64,000 nt of DNA from CAIMZW01 sp037133095 (GTDB taxonomy: Bacteria > Actinomycetota > Actinomycetes > Nanopelagicales > Nanopelagicaceae). Position 1 is the first letter of the stretch. Every line of letters starts with the position of its first letter. The notes under the pieces are model-generated. The model was not told the origin of the DNA and searched no databases. It saw nothing but the letters and a program-made list of their open reading frames with translations. The stretch is from the NCBI GenBank assembly GCA_037133095.1, contig JBAXOT010000008.1, positions 1 to 64,000 of the forward strand, in the 5' to 3' direction. Positions 43,995 through 54,158 of this stretch are shown one piece after another. Made by a program: the position numbers and the translations under genes.

Positions 43995-44834
43995 ATGAGC
44001 GCCCTTGAGGGCGGTCGAATGCCGCTGATAGAACACTTTCGTGATCTACGTAAGCGAGTTGTACGAGCCGCAATTGCAATCGTTATCGCCTCTGGTGTCG
44101 GATGGTTTTTCTATAATTCCATCATTAGCACACTGTCCGCGCCGGTTTGCGATCTTAAACAAGCCCAAAAAGCAGGAGCTGACCATTGCGGCACGCTCTA
44201 CATTAATGGCGTTTTGGGTCCACTCAATTTACAGATAAAAGTTGCACTGCTTGTCGGAGTGATTATTGCGGCTCCAATTTGGATTTACCAACTGTGGGCT
44301 TTCATTGCACCTGGTCTGCATCGCAAAGAAAAACGTAACTCCGTCCTCTTTATAATTATTGCCACCCCATTCTTCGCCCTAGGCTCCGGACTCGGTTATT
44401 GGATTCTCCCAGTCGCGGTTCGAGTACTTCTTGGGTTCACACCAAACTCACTATCCAACCTGATTCCCTTTGCTGATTACCTTGATTTTGTTCTCCGAGT
44501 GATTCTGCTTTTCGGAGCCGCATTTGAACTGCCGGTATTTCTGGTCGCCCTGAATTTGGCGGGCGTACTCACCGGAAAAGGGATTTTGAAACCTTGGCGT
44601 TTTGCCGTTTTTGGCATCGCGGTATTTACAGCGGCCTTCACTCCAACAGGCGATCCTGTTTCCATGTCGGTTTTGGCCGTTCCGCTTGTGGCGTTCTACT
44701 TCGGTGCAGGCGGCATCGCACTATTGATTGATCGCCGCCGGGCAAAACGAAAAGTTGAGCTTAGCGACGATGAAGCCTCGCCTGAGTACGTCGTCGAGAG
44801 CATCGATGAAATAGAAGATCCGGACGCCAAGTAG
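43995..44834 (+). CDS. tatC: Sec-independent translocase protein TatC
   Basis: TatC (279 residues) is the receptor for twin-arginine signal peptides and has six membrane segments. The N-terminal GRMPLIEHFRDLRKRV motif and the conserved glutamate region LLGFTPNSLSNLIPFADYLDFVLR are present. The C-terminal 35 residues are acidic and cytoplasmic. Only one tatA-type gene is here; a tatB gene is not visible. Confidence 0.96.
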   Translation: MSALEGGRMPLIEHFRDLRKRVVRAAIAIVIASGVGWFFYNSIISTLSAPVCDLKQAQKAGADHCGTLYINGVLGPLNLQIKVALLVGVIIAAPIWIYQLWAFIAPGLHRKEKRNSVLFIIIATPFFALGSGLGYWILPVAVRVLLGFTPNSLSNLIPFADYLDFVLRVILLFGAAFELPVFLVALNLAGVLTGKGILKPWRFAVFGIAVFTAAFTPTGDPVSMSVLAVPLVAFYFGAGGIALLIDRRRAKRKVELSDDEASPEYVVESIDEIEDPDAK

Positions 44835-44836
44835 CC

Positions 44837-45718
44837 ATGCGCTGGGTAATTGTGGTTAATCCTTATTCGGGTAAAAAGCGCGGCCTGACGTTGGCACATG
44901 AGGTTAAGCGTATTGCCAGCGAGCGCGACATAGAAAGCGAGTGGATTTGCGGATCAAGCGCCGAAGAGAGCCGACTTTTGCTTGGACGCGCAATTTCAAC
45001 TGGGTCAATTTCGGCAGTGATAGTTGTCGGCGGTGATGGACTAGTTAACCTCGCGATACAAGAATTGGCCACGACATCGATTCCGATGGCAGTTCTTGCG
45101 GCCGGGACTGGAAACGATTTCGCGCGCGCAAATGGGACGGTCGATTTTGGTCCGACCGAGCTCGTAGATTTCATGACCACAAATGCGCCCATAGAAATTG
45201 ATTTGGGTGGCGCGACATTAGGTGCGAAAACCTCGTGGTTTGGCCAAGTGCTCAGTACTGGATTTGATTCAATGGTCAATGAACGGGCGAATAGATTTAC
45301 CAAGATCAAAGGACAGGTCAAATATGACCTCTCGATACTCCTTGAACTTCCAAAATTCCAACCTAAGAGTTATCGCATTGTTGCGGATGGTAGGGAAATA
45401 CATGCCAAGGCGATGCTGGTTGCTGTGGCCAATGGACCAACCTACGGCGGCGGAATGCGGGTCTGTCCTAGTGCGAATCGTCAGGATGGAATGTTTGATG
45501 TGCTTCTTTTGCATCCGATTCCTAAATGGGAGTTCTTAAAAGTCTTTCCAAAGGTTTTCAAGGGGACTCACGTTACGCATCCTAAGGTCGAGATTTTTCG
45601 CTGTCGTGAAATACAGATCGAAGCAGATGCAGTGGCGTATGCCGATGGCGAGCGCTACGGCGAACTTCCACTTAAGGCCAGCGTGCATCCGCAATCTCTT
45701 CTTACTTGGGTTTCTTAG
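44837..45718 (+). CDS. dagK: diacylglycerol kinase family lipid kinase
   Basis: The 293-residue protein has the DAGK catalytic motifs GGDG (65-68) and GTGNDFAR (90-97), and NPYSGKK at the N-terminus. It phosphorylates diacylglycerol or a similar lipid at the membrane. It sits between tatC and helY with two-base spacing and a TAGTG overlap, the same order as in Streptomyces. The exact lipid is not evident. Confidence 0.92.
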   Translation: MRWVIVVNPYSGKKRGLTLAHEVKRIASERDIESEWICGSSAEESRLLLGRAISTGSISAVIVVGGDGLVNLAIQELATTSIPMAVLAAGTGNDFARANGTVDFGPTELVDFMTTNAPIEIDLGGATLGAKTSWFGQVLSTGFDSMVNERANRFTKIKGQVKYDLSILLELPKFQPKSYRIVADGREIHAKAMLVAVANGPTYGGGMRVCPSANRQDGMFDVLLLHPIPKWEFLKVFPKVFKGTHVTHPKVEIFRCREIQIEADAVAYADGERYGELPLKASVHPQSLLTWVS

Positions 45719-48102
45719 TGGAGTTGTCGCCAGCTGAAAAATATGCGGCAAGCCGTGCCAGAAATGCCTACGCCAAAACCAGCAGTTTTCAATCTCAATA
45801 TTCCTTCCCTTTTGACGATTTTCAGATCGCTGGTTGCCAAGCATTGGAAGATGGGCAGGGAGTTTTAGTAGCGGCCCCGACTGGTGCCGGCAAAACAATT
45901 GTGGGGGAGTTTGCTGCCTATTTAGCAATCACATCGGGAAATAAATGTTTTTATACCACGCCTATAAAGGCGCTCTCTAATCAAAAATACCAGGATCTTT
46001 GCGCTATGTTCGGCGATTCCAAAGTGGGTCTTCTTACTGGTGATACTAGTTTCAATTCCGAGGCTCCGATTGTTGTTATGACTACAGAAGTGTTGCGCAA
46101 CATGCTGTATGCGGGTTCGAGCACCCTACAAAACTTAAAGTTTGTGGTGATGGACGAGGTGCATTACCTAGCTGATAAATTTCGCGGCGCAGTCTGGGAA
46201 GAGATTTTGATTCATTTGCCAGAGAGCGTCCAGGTGGCGTCACTGTCAGCCACAGTATCCAACGCAGAAGAATTCGGTGATTGGCTTCAGACAGTTCGTG
46301 GCGGCACCTCGGTGATAGTTACTGAAATCCGTCCAGTTCCGCTCTATCAACACGTCCTCTTCGGCAATCGACTTCTCGATCTTTTTGTAGAGGGCGGCAA
46401 GGTCAGCCCTGAAATTCTACGACTGGAGCGCGAGACCAGCCGGCGTGTGAAAACCAATGTGAATAAGTCTCGACACAGCCGTGGCAATTGGAACGAGAGA
46501 TCAGATACGGCGATCAATATTGCGTATCTGAGTCGTGCCGAAGTGATCGAAAAATTGGATCGCGAAGGATTATTGCCTGCAATCACCTTTATTTTCTCCC
46601 GTAAAGCTTGTGATGCTGCTGTCCATCAATGCCTAAGCGCTGGTTTGAAGTTGACCACCGCGGATGAACGCTCCGAAATTCGTGCGGTGATTGCGAAGAA
46701 TTCGCAGAGCATTCCTGAAGACGACCTCTTTGTTTTGGGATTTCATGAGTGGGCGGATGGACTAGAGCGTGGCGTCGCGGCACACCATGCTGGGTTGCTC
46801 CCGAAGTTCAAGGAAACCGTGGAAGAACTTTTTCAGCGCGGATTGATTAAAGCAGTTTTCGCTACCGAAACGCTCGCTCTGGGCATCAACATGCCTGCTC
46901 GCACCGTGGTCTTAGAAAAATTAATGAAATGGAATGGCGAAACACATGTGCCGGTGACACCTGGTGAATATACCCAGCTAACCGGTCGGGCCGGCCGGCG
47001 CGGTATCGATATTGAGGGTAACGCCGTCATCATCTGGAATAGGGAGGTTGATTCAAGTTCGGTTGCCGGACTTGCCTCCACCCGAACCTATCCGCTCAAA
47101 AGTTCGTTCAAGCCAACATACAACATGGCCATTAACCTCATTTCGCAATTTGGCGCACAGCGCGCCAGAACTTCCTTGGAATCCTCGTTCGCCCAATTTC
47201 AAGCAGACAAAGCGGTCGTGGGACTCGCGCGCCAGATTGCACGAAACGAAACCGCAGTTGTTAAATTGCAGACCGAAGTGTTGTGCCATTTGGGCGACTT
47301 TATGGAGTACTCACATATTCGTGCCGAGATTTCTGACTTAGAAAAGTTTTTAAGCAAACGCTCACGGGCTAAACGGCAAGAGATTGAAGAAGAGATCAGC
47401 GACCTAAGAAAGGTATTGCGATCACATCCGTGCCATGGTTGTGCCGAGCGAGAGGTGCATGCCCGTCTCGCCGAACGAATTGAAAGATTGCTGCGAGAAA
47501 ATCGCGGCTTGACCGAGCGCGTCAATAATCGCACAAACGTCATTGCCCGACGTTTCGATCTAGTACGAGTTATGCTCGAGAAACTCGGCTATATCGAAGG
47601 CGATTTAATAACACACTCCGGACGGTTGCTTTCAAAAATCTACGGCGAAACAGATCTACTCATCGCGGAGATGATTCGCCTGGGGAGTTTTGACGAACTT
47701 AACGGCTCAGAGCTCGTTTCCGTTCTTTCAAGTTTTCTTTTCGAAGCACGGCGAGAATCTTCGCCAAAAATTCCACATGGTGCGGTTCAAGAGGTGTTGC
47801 AAGAGGTGGTTCATCAGTGGCACCGCATACACGAAATGGAATTGGAGATCGGGTTAGAGCCACTTCGAGAACCTGACCTTGGCTTCTGTTGGGCCTCCTA
47901 CAGGTGGGCAAATGGCCATTCCTTGACGGCAATTCTCAAGGGAACTGAGTTGACCGTTGGCGATTTCGTCAGATCCATGAAACAGATTATTGATCTTCTG
48001 CGCCAACTCGCCATTGCTTCGCCTCATATGTCGGGCATGGTCTCTGATGCGCTCAAAAGAATTGATCGCGGAATTGTTAGCTACGCAGGTGCCGTCATAT
48101 GA
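45718..48102 (+). CDS. helY: HelY-type DEVH RNA helicase
   Basis: This Ski2/Mtr4-like helicase has APTGAGKT (53-60), DEVH (146-149), SATVSN and GRAGRRG (423-429). The later part carries a long helical insertion with CHGCAEREVHARLAERI and a C-terminal helical bundle. HelY is probably used in RNA decay or processing. At 794 residues it is about 100 shorter than mycobacterial HelY. GTG 45718 shares a base with the dagK stop; the TTG at 45706 is an alternative. Confidence 0.92.
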   Translation: MELSPAEKYAASRARNAYAKTSSFQSQYSFPFDDFQIAGCQALEDGQGVLVAAPTGAGKTIVGEFAAYLAITSGNKCFYTTPIKALSNQKYQDLCAMFGDSKVGLLTGDTSFNSEAPIVVMTTEVLRNMLYAGSSTLQNLKFVVMDEVHYLADKFRGAVWEEILIHLPESVQVASLSATVSNAEEFGDWLQTVRGGTSVIVTEIRPVPLYQHVLFGNRLLDLFVEGGKVSPEILRLERETSRRVKTNVNKSRHSRGNWNERSDTAINIAYLSRAEVIEKLDREGLLPAITFIFSRKACDAAVHQCLSAGLKLTTADERSEIRAVIAKNSQSIPEDDLFVLGFHEWADGLERGVAAHHAGLLPKFKETVEELFQRGLIKAVFATETLALGINMPARTVVLEKLMKWNGETHVPVTPGEYTQLTGRAGRRGIDIEGNAVIIWNREVDSSSVAGLASTRTYPLKSSFKPTYNMAINLISQFGAQRARTSLESSFAQFQADKAVVGLARQIARNETAVVKLQTEVLCHLGDFMEYSHIRAEISDLEKFLSKRSRAKRQEIEEEISDLRKVLRSHPCHGCAEREVHARLAERIERLLRENRGLTERVNNRTNVIARRFDLVRVMLEKLGYIEGDLITHSGRLLSKIYGETDLLIAEMIRLGSFDELNGSELVSVLSSFLFEARRESSPKIPHGAVQEVLQEVVHQWHRIHEMELEIGLEPLREPDLGFCWASYRWANGHSLTAILKGTELTVGDFVRSMKQIIDLLRQLAIASPHMSGMVSDALKRIDRGIVSYAGAVI

Positions 48103-48998
48103 CTTTAATGCTTATCGACAGTGCCTCGCTGTGGTACCGCGCGTATTTTGGAATGCCCGATACTTTGTTGGCGCCGGATGGCACGCCAGTCAATGCCATT
48201 AGGGGTTATCTAGATATGACAGCCCGGCTTCTCGCCGTTTATCGCCCAAACCGTTTAGTCGCATGTATCGAAGGGGATTGGCGACCAACTTGGCGAACCG
48301 ATCTCTTTCCCGGTTACAAGGCGAACCGATTAAGCGCTGATGGCGAAGAGGAAGAGCCAGACCTTTTAACGCCACAAATACCAATCCTGCTGGATCTCTT
48401 AGAGGCATTTGGCATACCTGTTGTGGGGGCTGACGATTATGAGGCCGATGACGTCATTGCTACCTACAGTGTGACCCATCCAGGACCGACTCGGATTGTC
48501 ACCGGAGATCGTGATCTTTTTCAACTGGTGGATGATGATCGAAAAGTTGCTGTCGCCTATTTAGCCAAAGGCATTTCGGCTCATGATCTGGTTAACAAAC
48601 AGTGGATTGCCGAGAAATACGATATTCCGGGTGATCGATATGCGCTTTTCGCCATGATTCGCGGGGATGCTTCGGATGGCCTTCCCGGTATCCGAGGAAT
48701 CGGCGAGAAAGGCGCAGCAACTATTGCGCAACGTTTCACCACCTTGTCCGAGGTACAAAGTGCAGCTATGAACGGCGATGAACGGCTGACTCCAAATTTG
48801 CGCAAGAAGATATTGGAGGCGGAAGAATATATTCAGATAGCACCAAAACTCGTCCATTGTGCGCTTGATGTGCCACTGCCGAACATCGACCTTGCACTCC
48901 CTAAGGAGCCAGAATCGCTCGATGAGATTTACAAATATCAGCGCGATTACGGATTAGGGGCAAGCGTCGATCGAATGATCTCTGCACTTCGGTGGTGA
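48099..48998 (+). CDS. 5'-3' exonuclease, FEN-like
   Basis: The 299-residue protein is the stand-alone homologue of the DNA polymerase I 5' nuclease domain. Metal-binding acidic residues are seen in LMLIDSASLWYRA, VGADDYEADDVIA and IVTGDRDLFQLV, and a helix-hairpin-helix in LPGIRGIGEKGAATI. It probably removes RNA primers or flaps. It overlaps helY by ATGA; the same pair is adjacent in mycobacteria. Confidence 0.93.
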   Translation: MTLMLIDSASLWYRAYFGMPDTLLAPDGTPVNAIRGYLDMTARLLAVYRPNRLVACIEGDWRPTWRTDLFPGYKANRLSADGEEEEPDLLTPQIPILLDLLEAFGIPVVGADDYEADDVIATYSVTHPGPTRIVTGDRDLFQLVDDDRKVAVAYLAKGISAHDLVNKQWIAEKYDIPGDRYALFAMIRGDASDGLPGIRGIGEKGAATIAQRFTTLSEVQSAAMNGDERLTPNLRKKILEAEEYIQIAPKLVHCALDVPLPNIDLALPKEPESLDEIYKYQRDYGLGASVDRMISALRW

Positions 48999-50455
48999 AA
49001 AATCGGATTCTTGTTTCGACGGGAATATCTGTTTTAGCAGGTTTGCTGTTATCACAAAGTTTTATGAGCCACGGCACTTGGCTCTATGGAGTGTTTGCCA
49101 TTGCGATCTTTGCAGATCGAATGCGGGAACCGTCCTTTCGAATACGCCTCTTCCTAACCTCGGTATTCAGCCTGACTTTTCTTCTATTTTTGCTTCATTG
49201 GAGTAGTGCATATGTAGGGGTACTTCCATGGTTCTTCCTTGCCATAGGCGAATCAGTGTTCTACCTTCCCTTGGCCTTTATTCGATTTCGAGGAGAAATT
49301 GAATATGCCCTCGCTTTCTCTTCGGGATGGGTATTCGTCGAATTTGTGCGACGCAATTTTCCCTTTGGTGGCTTCGGTTGGGGGCGTCTGGGGTTCATTA
49401 CAGTCCAATCGCCCTTTAGTTCGGCGCTGCCAATGGGGGGAGTAGCCCTGGGATCTTTTGTGATGGTTCTCTTTTCCGCAACTTTGGCAAGTTTCGCTCA
49501 CAATTTCGATCGGCGCGCTTTAGTTCTGCTTGTATTGCCTACGCTTTCCATCTCGCTCCTTGCCAAAGATCTTGTCATTGTGTCGCAACAGCCCTCTTTA
49601 AGAATTGCCCTGGTCCAAGGGGGAGTGCCCGAACTGGGACTGCGATTTAACGATAATCCCAAGGCAGTTTTCGACCGACAGTACAGTCAGACACTCACCT
49701 CGATTGCCCCTGGATCCGTAGATCTCATTGTTTGGCCTGAAAACACGGTGTTAATTTCGACAGCGGATCGAACTTCCGAAGTTCAGTTAATTCAACGACT
49801 TTCGCGTCAGTTGTTGGTTCCTATACAAGTTGGGGCTGTTGAGTCCCGCAATGGAAAGTTGTTTAACGAGTCAATTCTGATCCGTCCGAATTCAAGGGAA
49901 ATTTATATAAAGCGAAAACTTGTTCCTTTCGGCGAATTTATACCAATCCGTTTTCTTGCGGAAAAAGTCTCACCGCTTACACAATCCATTCGTGATTTCA
50001 GCTCTGGAAATACCAGAGTCGACTTTAAAGTAATGTCTCAATCCATCTCACCAATGCTCTGTTATGAGATTCTCGATGATGAAATCGTCCGCTCTGCTGC
50101 CAAATACGACAGCATCTTGGTAGTTCAAACAAATAACGCCACATTTGGTCGCACTCAAGAGCTTTTCCAAGAACGGCAGATAGCCATAGCTCGAGCTCTT
50201 GAAGTTCGACGCCCGATCGCCTATGACTCTACAACCGGAATCACCTCCTTTATTCGACACAATGGAAAGATTGACTCTGCACTCTCGCCCTTTACGCCGG
50301 GAACTTTGACGGCGAAAGTCTCAGGTACAACTAAAATAACTCCAAGTGTGAAATATGGAAAAGTTATCGAACTTCTCATAATTCTTTGTTTTATTGGGCT
50401 AGTGACCAGGAGGTGGCAAAGAGATGAAGTATTTGATCGTAATCCCGACTTATAA
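48992..50455 (+). CDS. lnt: apolipoprotein N-acyltransferase
   Basis: Lnt adds the third acyl chain to lipoproteins in the membrane. The N-terminal half has about six to eight membrane segments and the C-terminal half is a nitrilase-like domain with the triad E250 (IVWPEN), a lysine in KRKLVPFGE (307-309) and C357 (LCYEI). Length is 487 residues. Its last 32 bases overlap ppm. In mycobacteria lnt and ppm1 are fused in some species; here they are separate. Confidence 0.94.
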   Translation: MVKNRILVSTGISVLAGLLLSQSFMSHGTWLYGVFAIAIFADRMREPSFRIRLFLTSVFSLTFLLFLLHWSSAYVGVLPWFFLAIGESVFYLPLAFIRFRGEIEYALAFSSGWVFVEFVRRNFPFGGFGWGRLGFITVQSPFSSALPMGGVALGSFVMVLFSATLASFAHNFDRRALVLLVLPTLSISLLAKDLVIVSQQPSLRIALVQGGVPELGLRFNDNPKAVFDRQYSQTLTSIAPGSVDLIVWPENTVLISTADRTSEVQLIQRLSRQLLVPIQVGAVESRNGKLFNESILIRPNSREIYIKRKLVPFGEFIPIRFLAEKVSPLTQSIRDFSSGNTRVDFKVMSQSISPMLCYEILDDEIVRSAAKYDSILVVQTNNATFGRTQELFQERQIAIARALEVRRPIAYDSTTGITSFIRHNGKIDSALSPFTPGTLTAKVSGTTKITPSVKYGKVIELLIILCFIGLVTRRWQRDEVFDRNPDL

Positions 50456-51146
50456 CGAATCCGAGAGCATCACCTCATTGCTGCACCGCCTGGACGCGGT
50501 TCGAAATGTCGATAAATCCGAAGACATCCATATCCTTTTGGTCGATGACAACTCACCTGACGGAACCGCGGCGATTGCCGACGCACTTGGGTTGGCGAAT
50601 TTCACGGTTTTACACCGTTCGAAGAAAGAAGGCCTCGGTCCTGCTTATTTGGCCGGATTTGCTTGGGGTTTAGAACGCAACTTTGATTACCTCTTAGAGA
50701 TGGACGCTGACAGCAGTCACCAACCAGAAGAATTACCTCGATTGCTTGCCGCCTCGCATTCCGCGGATCTCGTTATTGGGTCTCGGTGGGTCGCCGGAGG
50801 GTCGGTCCAAAACTGGCCTTGGCACCGGATTTTTATCTCCCGATTTGGCACTTCCTATGCCTCAGTTCTCCTGCGATTGCCCTACCGTGACCTCACAAGT
50901 GGCTTCCGAGTCCTTTCCGCCGGACTTCTTCGAAGAATTCCATTCGAACAGATCGAAACCCACGGTTATGGGTTTCAAATTGAAATGGCGATGAGAGCCC
51001 ATGATTTAGGCGCAACCATTCAAGAAGTCCCCATCACCTTTATCGAACGCGCTCAGGGTCGGTCCAAGATGACCGGCTCGATTGTCTGGGAAGCGTTCGC
51101 CAGCGTGACACAGTGGTCGCTCCATCGGATATTTAATCGCCGATAA
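50424..51146 (+). CDS. ppm: polyprenol-phosphate mannosyltransferase
   Basis: This GT2 enzyme (240 residues) transfers mannose from GDP-mannose to polyprenol phosphate. DDNSPDGT is at 41-48, the metal site is DADSSHQPEE and the family ends with RAQGRSKMTG. No membrane anchor is present, so it probably relies on Lnt or another membrane partner. The ATG lies within the end of lnt; AGGAGG ten bases upstream may be its ribosome-binding site. A 99-base gap with no visible gene follows. Confidence 0.93.
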   Translation: MKYLIVIPTYNESESITSLLHRLDAVRNVDKSEDIHILLVDDNSPDGTAAIADALGLANFTVLHRSKKEGLGPAYLAGFAWGLERNFDYLLEMDADSSHQPEELPRLLAASHSADLVIGSRWVAGGSVQNWPWHRIFISRFGTSYASVLLRLPYRDLTSGFRVLSAGLLRRIPFEQIETHGYGFQIEMAMRAHDLGATIQEVPITFIERAQGRSKMTGSIVWEAFASVTQWSLHRIFNRR

Positions 51147-51245
51147 TCTACATTATGTCAACTAATAATTTCTCACTCGAGTAACCCCTTTCCCCTCACG
51201 GAATCAGGTATGTGGCTCGAGGACTAGACCTTTCGGTGGTTCTGA

Positions 51246-54110
51246 TTAATTGATAGCTAGCTCTTCGATGGGCAGGCAAGCGCAAACAAGATTGCGATCG
51301 CCGAAGACGCCATCGACCCGTCCCACGGTCGGCCAATACTTTCCTTGGTGACCAATGGTGACGTCATCCCCCATGGGAAATGCGCCCTCGAATCGGCTGT
51401 AGCCTCTTACCCACTCTGAACGCACCAAATCGGCGCTCGTGTGTGGCGCGAAGTGCAAAGCAGAAGCATCCAGTGCAACATCACCTCGTTCGATGGCGGC
51501 TATCTCGCCTCGGATGGCGACCATCGCATCGATAAAGCGATCGAGTTCACGAATATCTTCCGATTCAGTCGGCTCGATCATCATCGTCCCAGAGACTGGG
51601 AAGCTCATGGTCGGGGCGTGAAAACCGTAATCCATCAGGCGTTTGGCGACATCGTCGACCGAAACGCCGGATGTTTTGGTCAATTCGCGTAGATCAATAA
51701 TGCATTCATGAGCGATATAGCCATTTTCGCCCTTGTACAAGACAGGGAAATGCGCATCCAATCGCTTGGCAATGTAGTTGGCAGACAAAATGGCCACTTC
51801 GGTAGCCCGCTTGAGCCCAGCACCACCCATCATGCGGATGTACGTCCAGGAAATCGGCAGAATGCTCGCCGAGCCAAAGGGCGCCGAACTTACTGGACCA
51901 GGACCGGTGGCAGGTCCAGCGGTCATATCAAGCGGATGGTTAGGCAAATAGGGGGCGAGGTGGGCACGCGAAATAACTGGACCGACACCAGGTCCGCCAC
52001 CACCGTGCGGAATACAAAATGTCTTGTGAAGATTGAGATGCGAGACATCGGCACCAAATTTGCCCGGTTGAGCCAGTCCGACCAGAGCGTTGAGGTTTGC
52101 ACCATCAACGTAAACCTGTCCCCCAGCATCATGAACCAAGCCACAGATTTCGGAAATTGCAGCTTCGAAAACCCCATGCGTTGATGGATAGGTAACCATT
52201 AACGCGGCAATGGTGCCGGAATATTGCGCTATCTTCTCTTTGAGATCTGAAACGCTGACATTGCCCTCTTGATCGCAGGCGACCACAACCACTTTCATGC
52301 CCGCCATCACCGCACTTGCGGCATTTGTGCCATGCGCACTGGAAGGAATCAGACAAATATTTCGCGAACTCTCGCCTTGGTTATCTAGATAATTCCGAAT
52401 TGCCAGTAAACCCGCGAACTCACCCTGCGAACCCGCATTAGGTTGTAAGGAGACGGCGTCGTAACCAGTTATTGCAATCAACCACGTGGAAAGTTCATCA
52501 ATAACTTCTCTCATCCCAATGCTTTGATCAATGGGAGCGAAAGGATGAAGTGAGGAAAACTCTGGCCAGGTGACAGGAATCATCTCAGTAGTTGCATTAA
52601 GTTTCATGGTGCATGAACCCAATGGAATCATCGAGCGATCCAGGGCTAAATCTCTGTCCGCCAGCGCACGCAAATATCGCATCATCGAAGTTTCAGAATG
52701 GAAGGAGTTGAAAAGCGGATGGGCAAGAAAGGAAGTTGTGCGCTTCTGTAGTGCAGAATAATGCGAGGAGCGGTCAACTTTCGCGACGACATCAAAAACT
52801 GCCAGTAGACGAGTGAAAGTTTCATCAGTCACGGTTTCATCAAATGAGATCCCTACCTGATTCGAATTCACCACTCGCAAGTTGAAACCGAGGCGCAAAG
52901 CGCGTCTTACGACATCGTTCGCGTCTGCCACGTTGACAAGAACCGTGTCAAAGATTTCTCCAGCAAGAAGTGTCTGTCCATTCTGCATTAGTGTTTCGCG
53001 AAAAGAGAGGGCGTATCCATGTACGCGCGTCGCGATTGCTTGCAAACCTTGAGGACCGTGCCACATAGCATAAAACGCCGAAATTACGGCTAACAAAACT
53101 TGGGCAGTACAGATATTCGATGTCGCTTTATCTCGACGAATATGCTGTTCCCGAGTTTGCAATGCCAATCGAAACGCAGGATTTCCATGGCTATCGACGC
53201 TCTGGCCAATCAATCGACCCGGGATAGATCGTTCTAAGCCGCTTCGAACTGACATAAACCCGGCATGAGGTCCACCGAATCCCATCGGGACGCCAAAACG
53301 CTGTGCGGAACCAACGGCAACATCAGCGCCCCACTCCCCTGGTGACTTCACCAATGTAAGGGCGAGCAAATCTGTCGCCATCACAGCTTGCGCGTTTACT
53401 GAATGCAACCACTCGATGGCGGAGGATGGATCGGCAACTAAACCGTTACTGCCAAACTGCGCAATAACTCCTCCGAAAACTTCGCGGCCCAAGGCAGAAA
53501 GAGCCTCAGCGGTCATTTCGGTGGCGACAACTTTGATCCCGAGTGGCTTTGCCCGAGTTTCAATAACGGCACTGATATGTGGATGGAGTTGAATATCGAT
53601 GGCAAAGACCGCATCATCGGAACCGCTCCATACTCGCCTGGCCAAAGTCATGGCTTCGGCTGCAGCTGTTGCTTCATCAAGCATGGAAGCATTCGCGATG
53701 GCCAAGCCAGTTAGATCAGAGACTGCGGTTTGAAACGCAAAAATTGCCTCTAATCGGCCTTGGCTAATCTCCGGTTGATATGGGGTGTAAGCCGTATACC
53801 AAGCCGGATTCTCCAAAACATTTCGCAAGATCACCGGTGGCGTAATCGTGCCGTAGTACCCAACGCCGATAAGTGAATGCAGAACTTGGTTCTTCGCTGC
53901 CTTGGCACGAAGTTCAGCAATTGCAGCCACTTCCGAAGCTGCAGGAGGCAGCATAGATTCCAAGGAGTGCATGATTGCAATATTTTCCGGCACAACTCTG
54001 GCGATAAAAGAATCAAGATCGCTTTCGCCCAACTCGCGAAGCATCGTCTGAATTTGGTCCGCATCCGGACCAATATGACGGTCTTCAAAACGCGCGCGAA
54101 TAGAACTCAT
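51246..54110 (-). CDS. gcvP: glycine dehydrogenase (glycine cleavage P protein)
   Basis: GcvP decarboxylates glycine with PLP and passes the aminomethyl group to GcvH. The 954-residue protein is the single-chain form; the PLP lysine is in NLHKTFCIPHGGGGPG around residue 690-700, and the N-terminal half begins with the FEDRHIGPDADQI block. GGGAG-type Shine-Dalgarno AGGGAG stands before the ATG at 54110. gcvT and lpd are not in this window; gcvH is 2.5 kb upstream on the same strand. No glycine riboswitch is visible in the 48-base gap before it. Confidence 0.97.
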   Translation of the reverse strand: MSSIRARFEDRHIGPDADQIQTMLRELGESDLDSFIARVVPENIAIMHSLESMLPPAASEVAAIAELRAKAAKNQVLHSLIGVGYYGTITPPVILRNVLENPAWYTAYTPYQPEISQGRLEAIFAFQTAVSDLTGLAIANASMLDEATAAAEAMTLARRVWSGSDDAVFAIDIQLHPHISAVIETRAKPLGIKVVATEMTAEALSALGREVFGGVIAQFGSNGLVADPSSAIEWLHSVNAQAVMATDLLALTLVKSPGEWGADVAVGSAQRFGVPMGFGGPHAGFMSVRSGLERSIPGRLIGQSVDSHGNPAFRLALQTREQHIRRDKATSNICTAQVLLAVISAFYAMWHGPQGLQAIATRVHGYALSFRETLMQNGQTLLAGEIFDTVLVNVADANDVVRRALRLGFNLRVVNSNQVGISFDETVTDETFTRLLAVFDVVAKVDRSSHYSALQKRTTSFLAHPLFNSFHSETSMMRYLRALADRDLALDRSMIPLGSCTMKLNATTEMIPVTWPEFSSLHPFAPIDQSIGMREVIDELSTWLIAITGYDAVSLQPNAGSQGEFAGLLAIRNYLDNQGESSRNICLIPSSAHGTNAASAVMAGMKVVVVACDQEGNVSVSDLKEKIAQYSGTIAALMVTYPSTHGVFEAAISEICGLVHDAGGQVYVDGANLNALVGLAQPGKFGADVSHLNLHKTFCIPHGGGGPGVGPVISRAHLAPYLPNHPLDMTAGPATGPGPVSSAPFGSASILPISWTYIRMMGGAGLKRATEVAILSANYIAKRLDAHFPVLYKGENGYIAHECIIDLRELTKTSGVSVDDVAKRLMDYGFHAPTMSFPVSGTMMIEPTESEDIRELDRFIDAMVAIRGEIAAIERGDVALDASALHFAPHTSADLVRSEWVRGYSRFEGAFPMGDDVTIGHQGKYWPTVGRVDGVFGDRNLVCACLPIEELAIN

Positions 54111-54158
54111 TTTTCTCCCTTAGCCACTTATCAACTCAGTGCCTAAGGATAAGGAAAT

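Noticed and set aside
54111..54158. Glycine riboswitch before gcvP
   Set aside because: The 48-base gap is too short for the aptamer and has none of its conserved segments.
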